From: Arthrobacter nitrophenolicus
GTDB taxonomy: Bacteria; Actinomycetota; Actinomycetes; Actinomycetales; Micrococcaceae
Length of the DNA stretch: 64,000 bases
NCBI RefSeq assembly: GCF_000332815.1
Contig: NZ_AOFD01000002.1
Coordinates: forward strand, 62,001 to 126,000
Direction: 5' to 3'
In this document: positions 8,417-20,815 of the stretch, in pieces
How the letters are laid out: each line of letters starts with the position of its first letter
Numbering within the stretch: the first letter of the stretch is position 1
The notes under the pieces: generated by a model
Database searches by the model: none
What the model was told of the DNA's origin: nothing
What the model saw: the letters and a program-made list of their open reading frames with translations, nothing else
Program-made: the position numbers and the translations under genes

Positions 8417-9792
8417 CTACCCGCGGACTTGGCCCTCGCCCTGCACGATCCACTTGGTGGTGGTGAGCTCGGTCAGGCCCATCGGACCGCGGGCATGCAG
8501 TTTCTGCGTGGAGATGCCCACCTCGGCCCCCAGCCCCAGTTCACCGCCGTCGGTGAACCGCGTGGACGCGTTCACGATGACCGCTGCCGAATCGACTTCG
8601 GCAATGAACCGTTCGGCGTTGGCGAGGTTGTTGGTGAGGATGGCTTCGGTGTGGCCGGTGGACCAGGTGCGGATGTGACTGACGGCCTCATCGAGGCTGT
8701 CCACCATGGCAACGGCCAGATCCAGGTCCATGTACTCGGTGCCCCAGTCCTCATCCGTGGCCGGTTCCGCCTCGATGTTGGCAGGCAGGGCGGCACGGAT
8801 GCGGTCATCCGCGTGCAGCCGCACGCCGGCCTTGCTCAGGGCGGCAGCGACGGCGGGAAGTACAGTGGACCCGGAGTGGACCAGGAGCGTTTCAACGGTG
8901 TTGCAGACGCTGGGCCGCTGGGTCTTGGCGTTGAGCAGGATCTCCACGGCCATCTCTTCGCCGGCGGATTCGTCGATGAAGATATGCACGTTGCCCTCCC
9001 CCGTCTCGATGACGGGGACGGCGGAGTTGTTGACCACCGTCTGGATGAGGTCCCGGCCGCCGCGGGGAATCAGGACGTCCACCCTGCCGCGGGCCCGCAT
9101 GAGCACGTTGGCGCCGGCGCGTCCGTACTGGTCCACGGTCTGCACGGCGTCGGCGGGCAGGCCGACGGATTCGAGGGCCTCACGCAGCACCCGCACCAGG
9201 ACCTCGTTGGTGGCCTCGGCAGCGCTGCCGCCGCGCAGGATCACGGCGTTGCCGCTCTTGAGGGCCAGGCCGGCGATGTCCACGGTGACGTTGGGGCGGG
9301 CTTCGTAGATGGCTGCCACCACGCCCATGGGGACGTTGACCTGGCGCAGGCGCAGGCCGTTGGGCAGGGTCTGGCCGCGGACCACGTTGCCGACGGGGTC
9401 GGGCAGGTTGGCCAGGTTTTCGAGCGCTGCCACCAGCCGGCGATGCGGGCCTCGGTCAGCGTCAGGCGGTCAAGCATGGCAACGGAGGTGCCGTTGGCCT
9501 TGCCGGCGGCAACGTCCGTGGCGTTCGCGGCCAGGATCGCCTGGGTGTTTTCCTCCAGGGCGGCGCCCACTGCCCGCAGTGCCCGGTCCTTCCAGGCACG
9601 GTTGGCCATGGCCATCCGGCGGGCGGCGGTGCGTGAACGGTCGGCGATGGCGTGGACTGCAGCCTGGACCTCGGCCTCGGAGAGGGGAACCGAGGCGGAT
9701 TCCGGCGCTGCTGCAGGCGTGCCCGGCTGCGCACCGGCAGCGGCAGCGTCTACGGAATTGTCAGCAGTGTTGGAAATCAGGGCCTCAGTCAT
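8417..9792 (-). CDS. proA: Glutamate-5-semialdehyde dehydrogenase (frame broken once)
   Basis: ProA reduces gamma-glutamyl phosphate to glutamate-5-semialdehyde in proline synthesis. Two frames join into one 458-aa product. The first runs from [10 protein letters not shown] through [18 protein letters not shown]. The second begins [17 protein letters not shown] and contains [18 protein letters not shown], the Rossmann region and the catalytic-cysteine segment [14 protein letters not shown]. The break is near 9438: GCCGGC followed by TGGTGG needs one C to read AGLVAAL. With it restored the length is divisible by three. Downstream of proB by 26 bases on the same strand. The N-terminal 30 residues are an Ala-rich extension. 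Confidence 0.92.
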
Positions 9793-9818
9793 GTTCCAAG
9801 TTTAGGCGAGCCGGGGAC

Positions 9819-10959
9819 TCAGACCAGAACCAGGTCGTCAACATGAACAACTTCGCGGTCGTAGCCGGTGCCCAGTTCCTCCCCGAGGTCCCGGGTGGAC
9901 CGTCCGAGCATGCGCGGCAGTTCCTCGGACGAGTAGTTCACCAGCCCGCGCGCCACCACGGTGCCGTCGGCACCCGCGATCTCGACGGCGTCGCCGGCTT
10001 CAAAATCCCCGTGTACCGCCGAGATGCCCGCGGGCAGCAGGGAGGTGCGGTGGTGCCGCACGGCCCGCACCGCGCCGTCGTCCAGGACCAGGCGGCCCTG
10101 CACGGAGGCGACGTGTGCCAGCCAGAGGAGACGGACGGGTTTGCGTGAGCCGTTGACAGTGAACCAGGTGCCCACGTCTTCGCCGTTCAGGGCGGCGGCC
10201 GCGTTGGGCGTGGAGGTGACCAGGGCGTGGATGCCGGAGCCGGCGGCCATGGTGGCTGCCTCCACCTTGGTCATCATCCCGCCGGTGCCGACGCCGGCCT
10301 TGCCGGCTTTGCCGATGGTGACGCCTTCGAGGTCGTGGGGTCCTTCGACCAGGGGAATCCGCTTGGCCCCGTGCGACGGCGGGCCGTCGTAAAGGGAGTC
10401 GACGTCGGACAGCAGCACCAGAGCGTCGGCCCGGACCAGGTGCGCCACCAGGGCGGCGAGCCGGTCGTTGTCGCCGAACCGGATCTCGTGCGTGGCGACG
10501 GTGTCATTCTCGTTGACGACAGGGACCACGCCCAGGTTCAGGAGCCGGTCAAGGGCCCGGAAGGCGTTGGTGTGCTGGCTCCGGCGCATCAGGTCTTCGG
10601 CGGTAAGCAGCACCTGGCTGACCGTCACGCCGTGCGCCCCGAAGGCCTGGGTGTAACGGGCCATCAGCAGCCCCTGCCCCACACTGGCCGCGGCCTGCTG
10701 GGTTGCCAGGTCCCGCGGCCGCTTGGCGAGACCCAGCGGGGCCAGCCCGGCGGCAATGGCGCCGGAGGACACCAGGATCAGTTCCGTGCCCGCGTTGCGC
10801 TTGGCGGCCAGGGCATCGGCGAGGGCGATGAGTGATTCCTCGGCGATGCCGCCCTTGATGCTGGTCAGCGACGACGAACCGACTTTGACCACCACGCGGC
10901 GGGCGTTGGCGAGCACACTCCTGTCCACGGCCCGGGTTTCCGGTTCTGCGGCGGCCGTC

Positions 10960-10970
<11 letters not shown>
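9819..10970 (-). CDS. proB: Glutamate 5-kinase with PUA domain
   Basis: ProB phosphorylates glutamate at the gamma position, the first and feedback-inhibited step of proline synthesis. The 383-aa product has the amino-acid kinase fold starting VVVKVGSSSLTS near residue 28, with VSSGAIAAGL, VVNENDTVAT and KAGKAGVGTGGMMTKVEAA. A PUA domain follows from about residue 285. The ATG at 10970 overlaps the obgE reading frame by 11 bases (the obgE stop TAG lies inside proB codon 4), so translation is likely coupled to ObgE. Confidence 0.96.
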
Positions 10971-12587
<1,617 letters not shown>

Positions 12588-12615
12588 TCACGATTGTAAT
12601 GCGGTTAAAAGAACA

Positions 12616-12643
12616 GTGGAGCGGGCCATCAGGCCCGCTCCAC
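12616..12643 (-). terminator. Rho-independent terminator or attenuator after rpmA
   Basis: A perfect 12-bp stem (12616-12627 with 12632-12643, arm GTGGAGCGGGCC), loop ATCA, is followed on the minus strand by TGTTCTTTTAAC. It separates the ribosomal protein genes from obgE. Confidence 0.85.
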
Positions 12644-12660
12644 CGCTTTAATGCTGGTTG

Positions 12661-12924
12661 TTACTCTGCAGCTGCAGCAGCAACGATGTTGACGACGCGG
12701 CGACCGCGGCGGGTACCGAATTCAACGGCTCCCGGGGTCAGTGCGAACAGGGTGTCGTCGCCGCCACGGCCCACGCCGGCGCCCGGGTGGAAGTGGGTGC
12801 CACGCTGGCGGACGATGATCTCGCCGGCGGAAACTACCTGGCCGCCGAAGCGCTTGACGCCGAGGTACTGAGCGTTGGAGTCGCGGCCGTTGCGAGTGGA
12901 GCTCGCGCCCTTTTTATGTGCCAT
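12661..12924 (-). CDS. rpmA: 50S ribosomal protein bL27
   Basis: The 87-aa product begins [20 protein letters not shown], the conserved bL27 start with no cleavable N-terminal extension of the Firmicutes kind. It continues [22 protein letters not shown] and [11 protein letters not shown]. It acts at the peptidyl-transferase centre of the 50S subunit. ATG at 12924 follows GAGGCAGG. It lies 61 bases downstream of rplU, as in nearly all bacteria. Confidence 0.97.
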   Translation of the reverse strand: MAHKKGASSTRNGRDSNAQYLGVKRFGGQVVSAGEIIVRQRGTHFHPGAGVGRGGDDTLFALTPGAVEFGTRRGRRVVNIVAAAAAE

Positions 12925-12985
12925 CTGAAATGCCTGCCTCTAAATTCTGGGGAATTTGCTGAAAAACCTGAACAGTAACCGGTGG

Positions 12986-13294
12986 TTACTTGATGCCGGT
13001 GATCTTGACCTTGGTCAGTTCCTGGCGGTGACCCTGGCGCTTCTTGTAACCGGTCTTGTTCTTGAACTTCTGGATGACAACCTTGGGACCGCGGAGGTCC
13101 TGGAGGATCTCAGCCGTAACAGTCACCTTGGCCAGGTCAGCAGCGGCGGAGGTGACCTTGTCACCGTCTACCAGGAGCAGCGCGGGCAGCTGAATGGTGC
13201 TGCCAGCCCCACCGGCGACGCGGTTCAGGGTAACGAAGTCTCCGACGGAAACCTTCTCTTGGCGGCCGCCTGCGCGGACAATCGCGTACACCAC
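12986..13294 (-). CDS. rplU: 50S ribosomal protein bL21
   Basis: The 102-aa product contains [19 protein letters not shown] at its start and ends with the family's basic region [23 protein letters not shown] at 13294 gives [12 protein letters not shown], the usual bL21 N-terminus. An in-frame GTG four codons earlier (13306) is also possible, but it overlaps the only purine-rich run (GAGAGAAG), which would be better placed for the later start. First gene of the rplU-rpmA unit. Confidence 0.95.
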   Translation of the reverse strand: MVYAIVRAGGRQEKVSVGDFVTLNRVAGGAGSTIQLPALLLVDGDKVTSAAADLAKVTVTAEILQDLRGPKVVIQKFKNKTGYKKRQGHRQELTKVKITGIK

Positions 13295-13556
13295 TTGGGA
13301 ACTCACTTCTCTCGACGTTTCTAACTAAATTTGCGTGCGGAACCGGCTCTAACAGGCTGGCTTCTCGCTGTGCCTCAACGCCGTGGGGTCATAACCCAAG
13401 TGTTGGCGTAAGCACCGAAGAACTAGACTACGCTAATTTCGTCTTCGGCCGCAAATGAGGCTGGCTCCGGCGCGCCGGCTGTGATAGCAACCACAGGCCG
13501 GCCGGGCGGCGGGACCGCGCACCAACAATGGTACCGGCGGGACGGGGCCCGGAGGC
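13295..13556. other. Intergenic leader upstream of rplU
   Basis: No coding frame is supported in these 262 bases. The rplU-proximal 130 bases have lower GC and will form its 5' leader. The part near 13500-13556 lies downstream of tenA. I see no confident hairpin terminator for thiD-tenA here. Confidence 0.5.
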
Positions 13557-15125
13557 TCAGGCGTGCAGCCGCGGCGCGTCGAAAAAGTCCACTTCCAGGC
13601 GGCAGGACTGTTTAAAGGCCGTGACCATGGCGGCCCGTTCGCCGTCCGAGCCGGCCCGTCCGGCCGCGTCCACGATGGCAATTGCCTTGCGGGTCGCTGC
13701 GGCAAAGTCCTCGTCAGCGTAGGTCCGGAGCCACTCCGCGTAGGGGTGGCCGGCCGGTTCCCCCGCGGCGAGGAACTGTGCGTGGAGGGTCTTGCCCACC
13801 TCCGCATACAGCCAGAAGCACGGCAGGACAGCCGCGGCAAGCACCGCGTAGCTGCCCGACGCCGAGGCCGCGGTGAGGTGGTCGACGTAGGACTTTGTCA
13901 CGGGGCCGAGTTCGGCCCGGACGGGACGCGTGCTCAACCAGGACCGGTGCAGCTCGGACTCAACCTCCAGGCACTGCTGCGCGGATCCGGCCCAGAACAG
14001 CTGCTCCGCTTCAGTGGGTGCCAGGGCGCTTGCCCGTGCCAGCACGCGGGAGTAGCCGTTGAGGTAAATGGCGTCCTGGGCCAGGTAGTAGGCAAATTCC
14101 TGTTCCGGCAGGCTGCCCGAGACCAGGCCGCGGATGAAGTCCAGGCGGTAGATGGCATCCAGGTCCGCTTCGGCTTCCGCCCGGAGCAGGGCCTCAAACG
14201 CCCCCGGCTGCGGAACGGGCCGCAGGTGGTGGAAGTGGTGCACGGGCCCGTTCCCGGTCCCTACCTCAAGCCGGGCAGAGTCCCCCAGCGCTCCTGCCAG
14301 CCAGGGCTTCACTTCCCGCAGCGCTGCTTCCCAGTCCCCCAGCCGCGCCTGCACCGTGGCCATTGCAGAGGACAGCGAGCAGCCCGTTCCGTGGCTGTTC
14401 CTGGTGGCCACCCGCTCCCCCGGCACCTCGATGACTTCGGCCCGCAGCAGGCCGGCAGTGTTGACCAGGGCGTCCGGGCACTGCGCACCTGACAGGTGGC
14501 CGCCCTTCACCAGCACCGTTGCTCCGGTGGCGTCGGCCAGCTTCCGGCCCTGTTCAAGGGCCCCGGCCCAGGAATCCTGGGGCTCTTCGCCCACGAGCAT
14601 CGCAAGTTCGGCCAGGTTCGGCGTGATGAGGTGGGCCAGCGGCAGCAGGTCGCGAAGCGCCGCCTCGGCGGATTCCTGGAGCAGCCGGTCGCCGCTGGTG
14701 GCCACCATCACCGGATCGAGGACCATGACTGCGGGACGCACCTTCTCCAGCCAGGTCCGCACTGTGGCGATAACCCCGGCGTCGCCCAGCATGCCGATTT
14801 TGACGGCGTCGATGGTGATGTCGTCGCTGATGGCGTCCAGCTGGCTGGCGAGGAATGACGCGGGCGGCAGGTGGACTGCCGCCACGCCGCGGGTGTTCTG
14901 CGCGGTCAGCGCGGTGATGGCGGCCATGCCGTAGCCACCGTGTGCCGCGATGCTTTTCAGGTCCGCCTGGATCCCGGCGCCGCCTGACGGGTCCGAGCCG
15001 GCAATGGACAGGACGCGCGGCACGTCCCGGCCTGCCGCCGGCCGGGCGGACGCGGCCTGGACGGTTGCATCCGGGACAGCGCCTGGCTGGGAAGTTTCCG
15101 CGGGTATTAAGAGCGTCGAAGACAA
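13557..15125 (-). CDS. thiD: Bifunctional HMP/HMP-P kinase ThiD fused to TenA-type thiaminase II
   Basis: The 522-aa product joins two thiamin-pathway enzymes. Residues about 38-290 are ThiD ([57 protein letters not shown]), which phosphorylates HMP and HMP-P. Residues about 310-522 are TenA ([32 protein letters not shown] and [14 protein letters not shown] with the catalytic Cys), which salvages aminopyrimidine from degraded thiamin. TTG at 15125 is chosen because AAGGGA lies seven bases upstream. That same sequence is part of the TPP riboswitch, so thiamin pyrophosphate should repress translation. Both activities feed HMP-PP to ThiE. Confidence 0.95.
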   Translation of the reverse strand: MSSTLLIPAETSQPGAVPDATVQAASARPAAGRDVPRVLSIAGSDPSGGAGIQADLKSIAAHGGYGMAAITALTAQNTRGVAAVHLPPASFLASQLDAISDDITIDAVKIGMLGDAGVIATVRTWLEKVRPAVMVLDPVMVATSGDRLLQESAEAALRDLLPLAHLITPNLAELAMLVGEEPQDSWAGALEQGRKLADATGATVLVKGGHLSGAQCPDALVNTAGLLRAEVIEVPGERVATRNSHGTGCSLSSAMATVQARLGDWEAALREVKPWLAGALGDSARLEVGTGNGPVHHFHHLRPVPQPGAFEALLRAEAEADLDAIYRLDFIRGLVSGSLPEQEFAYYLAQDAIYLNGYSRVLARASALAPTEAEQLFWAGSAQQCLEVESELHRSWLSTRPVRAELGPVTKSYVDHLTAASASGSYAVLAAAVLPCFWLYAEVGKTLHAQFLAAGEPAGHPYAEWLRTYADEDFAAATRKAIAIVDAAGRAGSDGERAAMVTAFKQSCRLEVDFFDAPRLHA

Positions 15126-15129
15126 AAGA

Positions 15130-15210
15130 CATCCCTTCGCCGGTACTAGCCGGACAGGTTCAACGGGTCTGGATCTCAGCCGGCCCTTCGCGCGGCACCC
15201 CGTGTCGGTT
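15130..15210 (-). promoter_or_regulatory. TPP riboswitch (THI element)
   Basis: On the minus strand the conserved blocks occur in order: ACACGGGGTGCC, CGGCTGAGATCC, ACCCGTTGAACCTG, then GGCTAGTACCGGCGAAGGGA. P1 can close as GACA with TGTC. The TGTC strand lies between the AAGGGA ribosome site and the TTG start of thiD-tenA, so ligand binding should hide the ribosome site (translational control). Confidence 0.95.
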
Positions 15211-15265
15211 TCCCAGCCTAGCCGCTGACATGGGAGCCCGGGAAAAGTGACAGCCCCCGCATGCA

Positions 15266-15335
15266 GGAAGTCCCCGCTTCATGGACCGTTCCCCCCGGAA
15301 TGCGGAGGGGAATCGTCCATGAGACGGGGACTTCC
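15266..15335 (-). terminator. Long hairpin terminator after the RNase E gene
   Basis: An 11-bp perfect outer stem (GGAAGTCCCCG with CGGGGACTTCC) continues through CATGGAC/GTCCATG and TTCCCC/GGGGAA, giving a 70-base hairpin. The minus strand then reads through a GC stretch to TTTT. It separates rne from the thiamin riboswitch. Confidence 0.75.
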
Positions 15336-15356
15336 CGGTGGCTGGCCCTGCCCGGG

Positions 15357-18300
15357 CTAGAGCTCCGAGGCAGGAACGCCGACGCCCAGGATGATGGGCG
15401 CTTCGGCGGGCTTGGGCGCGCCGTCCTTGCCTTTCGGTGAGGACGCCGCGGGTTCCGGGGCCTTTGCAGCATGGGTATGTCCGGCACTGGCCGCCGGAAC
15501 GTTCTCGTGCTGCTGCACGGTGGTTTCGTTGGCGGCACCCTGGGCGCGGCTGGCGCTGCGGTTGCGCCGCGGCCGGCGCTGGCGGGACTGTTCCACCGTG
15601 TGGTCAGACCAGTCCTTCCCCGCTTCCGCGGGGGCAACCGGCTGCTCCACCTGCGCCGGAACGGCCTCGGGCCGCTTGGCTTCCGGCTCTTCCGACGGTG
15701 TTTCGGCGGCAGGTGCCGGTTCGCCCAGGTGGGCGAACGCTTCGGCAAGCCTGTCCAGGGTGAGGGCCGGGCGGGGCTGCTGCTCTTCCGCATGCTCCAC
15801 GAACGGAAGGACAACCTTCTCGCCGCCGAAGGTCAGGACAGCCGCAGGACGTGGCGGGGTGCCGGCGTCGTGCTTCTCTTCCACGGCCGGCGCTGCCGGC
15901 TGCGCGCCCGACTGCGCCTGCCGGGCCGCCGCAACCTCGTCGTCATGCAGGTGCGCAGCATGCGCGGCCGCCGCGATGTTGGCAAGGGCCAGCCGGGTGG
16001 CTTCAGCTTTGGCGTGGCGCTCGGCGTCGGCCGGGTCCGGATGGACGGTGTGGACATGCACCGCGGCTGCCGGGGCAGCCTCGGGGCTGCTGGCCGCCGC
16101 GTCCGCGCCGGCGCTTGCGGTCAGGGCGTCCCCCGGGCTGGCTGCTGTCGGTCCGCTGGCCCTCGTTCCGGTGGCCTTCGGCCCGGGCGTCAGGCCGGTT
16201 GTCGGTGCGCTGGACATGGTGTTCAGCGGCAACGATGTTGGCGCGGCGGTGCTCCACGGGGTCGTCATGGGTGACGACACCGCGTCCGGCGCAGGCCTCG
16301 CACTGCTCTCCGAATACCTCCAGGAGCCCGGTGCCCATGCGCTTGCGGGTCATCTGGACCAGGCCCAGGGACGTGACCTCGGCGACCTGGTGCTTGGTGC
16401 GGTCGCGGCCCAGGCACTCCACCAGCCGGCGCAGCACAAGGTCGCGGTTGGATTCCAGGACCATGTCGATGAAGTCGATGACGATGATGCCGCCGATGTC
16501 GCGGAGGCGGAGCTGGCGCACCACTTCCTCGGCTGCTTCGAGGTTGTTCTTGGTGACGGTTTCCTCCAGGTTGCCGCCGCTGCCCGTGAACTTGCCCGTG
16601 TTGACGTCCACCACGGTCATGGCTTCGGTGCGGTCGATTACCAGGGAACCGCCGGACGGGAGGAAGACCTTCCGTTCCAGGGCCTTGTGGATCTGCTCGT
16701 CGATCCGCCAGGCGGCAAAGATGTCCTGGTCCTTGGTCCACTTCTCGAGGCGGCCCACCAGGTCCGGGGCAACGTAGGTGACATAGGCCTCGATGGTGTC
16801 CCAGGCCTCTTCACCGGAGACGATCAGCTTGGAGAAGTCCTCGTTGAAGACATCGCGCACCACCTTGATGGTGAGGTCCGGTTCGCCGTACAGCAGTTCG
16901 GGAGCCAGGACCTTGGTGGAGGTGGACTGGCTTTCGATGCCTTCCCACTGGGCGCGCAGCCGGTTGATGTCGTGGGTGAGCTCTTCCTCGGACGCCCCTT
17001 CCGCCGCGGTGCGCACAATCACGCCGGCCTGCTCCGGGAGGCGGTCCTTGAGGATGCGCTTGAGCCGGTTGCGTTCGACGTCGGGCAGTTTGCGTGAGAT
17101 GCCCGTCATGGACCCGCCGGGGACGTACACGAGGTAGCGGCCGGGCAGCGAGATCTGGCTGGTCAGGCGTGCGCCCTTGTGGCCCACCGGGTCCTTGGTC
17201 ACCTGGACCAGGACGGTGTCGCCCGACTTGAGGGCGTTCTCGATCCGGCGCTGCTTGCCTTCGAGGTTGACGGCTTCCCAGTTGACTTCACCGGCGTACA
17301 GGACGGCGTTGCGGCCGCGCCCGATGTCAACGAATGCCGCCTCCATGGACGGCAGCACATTCTGGACCTTGCCCAGGTACACGTTGCCGATCAGCGAGTC
17401 CTGCTGGGTCTTGGAGACGAAGTGCTCGGCCAGGACGCCGTCTTCGAGGACTGCGATCTGGATCCTGTCGTCGCGCTGGCGGACGATCATCTGGCGGTCC
17501 ACGGATTCCCGGCGCGCCAGGAACTCTGCCTCGGTGATCACCGTGCGGCGGCGCCCGGTATCGCGGGACTCACGCCGGCGCTGCTTCTTCGCTTCAAGGC
17601 GGGTGGAACCCTTGACGCTGGCCACCCGGTTGCTCACGGGCGCTTCGCTCACCGCGCGGGGCGCACGGACGCGGGTCACCGTGTTGGGCGGATCGTCGTC
17701 CCCGCCACCGGTCAGTTCGAGGTCCTGGTCGCCGCGGCGCCGCCGGCGCCGCCGGCGGGAGGTGACGCCCTCTTCCAGCAGGGCAGACCCTTCGTCGCCC
17801 TCCGCTTCGGCGTCTTCGCCGGCATCGCCGTCAGTGGCAGCCTCCGCGGCGCGGTCTTCGCTACGGCCGCGGCTGCGGCGGCCACGGCTGCGGCGCCTGC
17901 GGCGGCCGGCTGAATCGTCGGTGTCGTCGTCCTCGGCGTCGTCCTCTTCCACTTCCTCGGGGACGGCCGGAGCCGGGCGCACGACAGTGCTCAGGTCCGG
18001 GGCCTGGAACAGTACGGAAGTAGGGGAAGCCGGTTCCAGGAACAGCGAGGCGAAGGGGCTGGCAGCCTCCTTTGCAGGCTCCTCCGTCTCGGTTGCTTGC
18101 CCGGCCACTGGCTGTTGCGGCGCTTCACTGGCGGCGGCAGCGTCCGACGGCGCCTGGGCGGTGTCCGCAGCTGCGGGCGCCTCTTCGGGCGCTGCCTCAG
18201 GTGTTTGCTCCGCGGCAGGTGCTGCGGCGGTGTCTTCTGCTCCGCCGGCAGCCGCCTCCGGCTGCGCGGAAACAGTTTCCGCCGGCGCAGCTTCTGCAGC

Positions 18301-18690
18301 CGGCTCTGCTGCTGCAGCCCCGGCTGCCGGGGCAGCGGCCTTCCGGGTGGCAACCCGACGGCGGCGGACGGGTTTCTCTTCCGCTTCCGGCGCGGCAGGC
18401 GCGCCCTCGGCGGCATCAGCCGAAGCGGCTGCGGTCTCTGCGGCGTCGCCGGCGAACACGGGGAGGGGCTCCGCGGCGTCTACCTTCTTGCGTGCACGGG
18501 TCCGGCGGGCCGGTGCCTTGGTTTCCTCCGCCGCAGCCTCGACATTCTCCGCGGTGGCGGCGTCGGCCGGGACAGTGGCGCCGCCGTCGTCGGTTTTCGG
18601 TGCCGCCTTGCGGCGGGTCCTCTTGGGTGCAACGGCGGGCTCTGTGGCCGTCGTTTCGCCGTTAACGGCCAAGTCTTGCTCGTTTTCCAT
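15357..18690 (-). CDS. rne: Ribonuclease E/G family protein (frame broken near the C-terminus)
   Basis: The product is about 1,111 aa. Residues 1-330 are a low-complexity Ala/Glu/Arg-rich extension. The catalytic core follows: the S1 region IGNVYLGKVQNVLPSMEAAF, VDVNTGKFTG and IDFIDMVLES with the two metal-binding aspartates, and the Zn-link CEACAGRG. RNase E/G cuts single-stranded RNA and processes rRNA and mRNA. The frame changes between about 16,080 and 16,200 (net two bases missing or one extra). Before it the tail reads RPDRKRRRGRGGQQ; after it the tail is Ala/Glu-rich and ends ILGVGVPASEL. ATG at 18690 has AGGAG upstream. Confidence 0.92.
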
Positions 18691-19126
18691 ATGCAGCTAC
18701 ACTCCTGCCCCTGACGTACCGCCACATCCGGCACCCATTGGGGCACATATTGTCAAAACCCGCAGGCGTTGACAGAAGTCAAGTGGATACTCCCAGGTTC
18801 GCACCGGCATTGGGGTGCGGCAGCCCGTGGGAGCCGGGGGACGTCCTGAAACCCGTTGTTCTACGCGCCACAACCAGGTGCCGTCCAATGGAGTCGCGGG
18901 AGTGCTGTCAGCCTTCGAAGCCTGCCCTGCTCATCATTGGCGGTCTTGAGAACAGTCCACCGGACCGGAGTCCGAATGTGGATCGGCTTCCAGCCAGGTT
19001 CATTCTCTCACATCCGGACGAAATCACGGCGGAGGCGGAGGCTGCGGACCTTTTTCCTGGGAGTGGCATCCAGCCCGCGGCGTTACAATCGGGCAAGGAG
19101 CACCGGACGAAAAGGACCCCATACCA
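18691..19126. other. Divergent intergenic region between rne and the VKOR gene
   Basis: No supported gene in 436 bases. On the minus side it must hold the rne promoter and a leader; an inverted repeat TTGACAGAAGTCAA lies at about 18768-18781. On the plus side TACAAT at 19084-19089 is a good -10 hexamer for the VKOR gene, followed by AAGGAG. Long rne leaders take part in autoregulation in other bacteria; that is inference here. Confidence 0.5.
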
Positions 19127-19794
19127 ATGCCCAGCATCTCCCCCGCCAGCGGCACCGAAGCCCCGGACCGGACCACCGGCCCGGACACCAGTTCCGCAGC
19201 CGTGCCCTTCATGGCCCGCAACCGGCCTTTCGGCTGGCTGCTGGTGATCACGGGGGCCGTCGGCTGGCTGGCCTCCGGGACCCTGGTCCTGGAAAAGCTT
19301 GCCGTGCTCCAGGACCCGAACCACACCACCGTGTGCGACGTCAATCCTTGGATTTCCTGCGGGGATGTGATGAAGACCTGGCAGAGCTCCCTGTTCGGCT
19401 TCCCCAACATGTTTATCGGGATCGTGGCGTTCGCCGTCATCATCACCGTTGGCATGGCACTGCTGTCCGGCGCCACCTTTGCCCGGTGGTTCTGGGTGGG
19501 CCTGCAGACGGGCGTCACCCTGGCTTCGCCTTCGTGGTGTGGCTGTGGTCGCAGGCGCTCTACGACATCCACATCCTGTGCCCCTTCTGCATGATCGTCT
19601 GGGCCGCCATGATCCCCCTCTTCATCTGGGTCACCATCCGGAATATCAGCGCAGGCATCATCCCGCTCCGCTCCGGCGCCGCACGCGTTGTGGCTGATTC
19701 CGGCTGGATCATCGTGGCCCTGCTCTACGTGGCTGTGGCCGCCAGCATCTTCTTCGCGTTCATCCAGGTGTTCGCGGGAACGTCAGGGTTCTAG
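19127..19794 (+). CDS. Vitamin K epoxide reductase family membrane protein (frame broken once)
   Basis: Bacterial VKORs reoxidise DsbA-like partners and pass electrons to quinone. The joined 222-aa product has about five membrane helices, a periplasmic loop with the paired cysteines CDVNPWISCGD, and the redox CPFC motif at the quinone-side helix (HILCPFCMIVWAAMIP). The break is near 19523: CTGG followed by CTTCGCC needs one G to read TLGFAFVVWLW. The ATG at 19127 has AAAGGA upstream. No thioredoxin-like partner is adjacent; the DsbA-like gene at 30.9 kb is a cytoplasmic-type protein without a signal peptide and is not an obvious partner. Confidence 0.9.
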
Positions 19795-19805
19795 GCGCAG
19801 TAACA

Positions 19806-19851
19806 GCAAAGGGAAGGCCGGTGTTCGTCAGAACACCGGCCTTCCCTTTGC
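19806..19851. terminator. Bidirectional terminator with 21-bp perfect stem
   Basis: 19806-19826 pairs perfectly with 19831-19851 around loop GTCA. It sits between the convergent VKOR gene and ndk and contains AAAGGG/CCCTTT ends that give short T runs on both sides. Confidence 0.92.
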
Positions 19852-19865
19852 TTCGTTCAGGCCGC

Positions 19866-20279
19866 CTAGAACCAGATCTTGATCTCGCGCTCGGCTGAAT
19901 CGGTGGAGTCGGAGCCGTGCACCAGGTTCTGCTGGACCTTCAGGCCCCAGTCGCGGCCGAAGTCGCCGCGGATGGTGCCCGGGGCCGCCGTCGTGGGATC
20001 GGTGGTGCCGGCCAGCGAGCGGAAGCCCTCGATGACGCGGTGGCCCTCGAAAATGGCCGCCACCACGGGTCCGCTGAGCATGAACTCCACCAGCGGCTCA
20101 TAGAACGGCTTGCCAATGTGCTCCTCGTAGTGCTGCTCGAGCAGTTCGCGGGTGGCTTCCACCTTCTTCAGTTCAGCAAGGGTGTATCCCTTGGCTTCGA
20201 CGCGGGCCAGGATGGCACCGGTGAGGTTACGGGCGACGCCGTCGGGCTTGATCAGGACGAGGGTGCGCTCAGTGGTCAC
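19866..20279 (-). CDS. ndk: Nucleoside diphosphate kinase
   Basis: Ndk balances NTP pools through a phosphohistidine. The 137-aa product starts [18 protein letters not shown] and has the nucleotide-binding [22 protein letters not shown]. The active His is near residue 118, in [19 protein letters not shown] at 20279 has GGAG five bases upstream. It is downstream of folC and the DUF4233 gene, a common actinobacterial order. Confidence 0.97.
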   Translation of the reverse strand: MTTERTLVLIKPDGVARNLTGAILARVEAKGYTLAELKKVEATRELLEQHYEEHIGKPFYEPLVEFMLSGPVVAAIFEGHRVIEGFRSLAGTTDPTTAAPGTIRGDFGRDWGLKVQQNLVHGSDSTDSAEREIKIWF

Positions 20280-20348
20280 AACTGCTCCAATGCGTTGGTG
20301 GGGTTTCGGGACAAGTCTACGGGGACCCGCCGGCAGGATCCGGCCGGT

Positions 20349-20813
20349 TTAGGGGGTTTGCGGCTGGCCGGGACCGGCGGCCTGGTCCGGGTGGGCTGCT
20401 TCCCACTCGGCCTGCTCACGCTCGCGCTGGGCAGCTTCGCGGTCCAGCCGGATGCCGGTCCTGATTCCGTACCACCAAGCCAGTGCGAAGAGGGCCCCCA
20501 CCAGGAACATGGCGGGTTCGAAGATGCCGGTCAGGACCAGCACGATCTGCAGGATCCAGCCGAGGCCGACGCCCCAGGGCTTTGTCAGGACAGCGCAGGC
20601 CAGGACCATGACCACGCTCAGGCCGATGCCGACGCCCAGGATCAGCGCCGGCGGAAACTCGCCGCGTCGCAGGCCAAAGACCGCCAGGGTGGCGAAGAAC
20701 ATCACGAATGCTTCCAGGAGCAGCACCGTGGAGGCGAACATGACCTTGGTGGAGCGGCGCTTCCGGGGCATGCCCGGCCGCCACTCCCGCTGGGCCTTGG
20801 TGAGCCTGGCCAT
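20349..20813 (-). CDS. DUF4233 family membrane protein
   Basis: The 154-aa product has a basic N-terminus (KAQREWRPGMPRKRRSTK) and four predicted membrane helices between residues 25 and 120, with the segment WGVGLGWILQIVLVLTG. The tail is charged and Pro/Gln-rich. ATG at 20813 is two bases after the folC stop, so the gene is translationally linked to folC. Proteins of this family lie between folC and ndk in many actinobacteria. Function is unknown. Confidence 0.85.
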   Translation of the reverse strand: MARLTKAQREWRPGMPRKRRSTKVMFASTVLLLEAFVMFFATLAVFGLRRGEFPPALILGVGIGLSVVMVLACAVLTKPWGVGLGWILQIVLVLTGIFEPAMFLVGALFALAWWYGIRTGIRLDREAAQREREQAEWEAAHPDQAAGPGQPQTP

Positions 20814-20815
20814 TC

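Noticed and set aside
8360-9805. 481-codon plus-strand frame over proA
   Set aside because: Antisense shadow of ProA; composition and lack of ribosome site argue against a gene.
17177-18772. 531-codon Ser/Ala/Arg-rich plus-strand frame over rne
   Set aside because: Antisense to the low-complexity RNase E N-terminus, which produces open frames on both strands.
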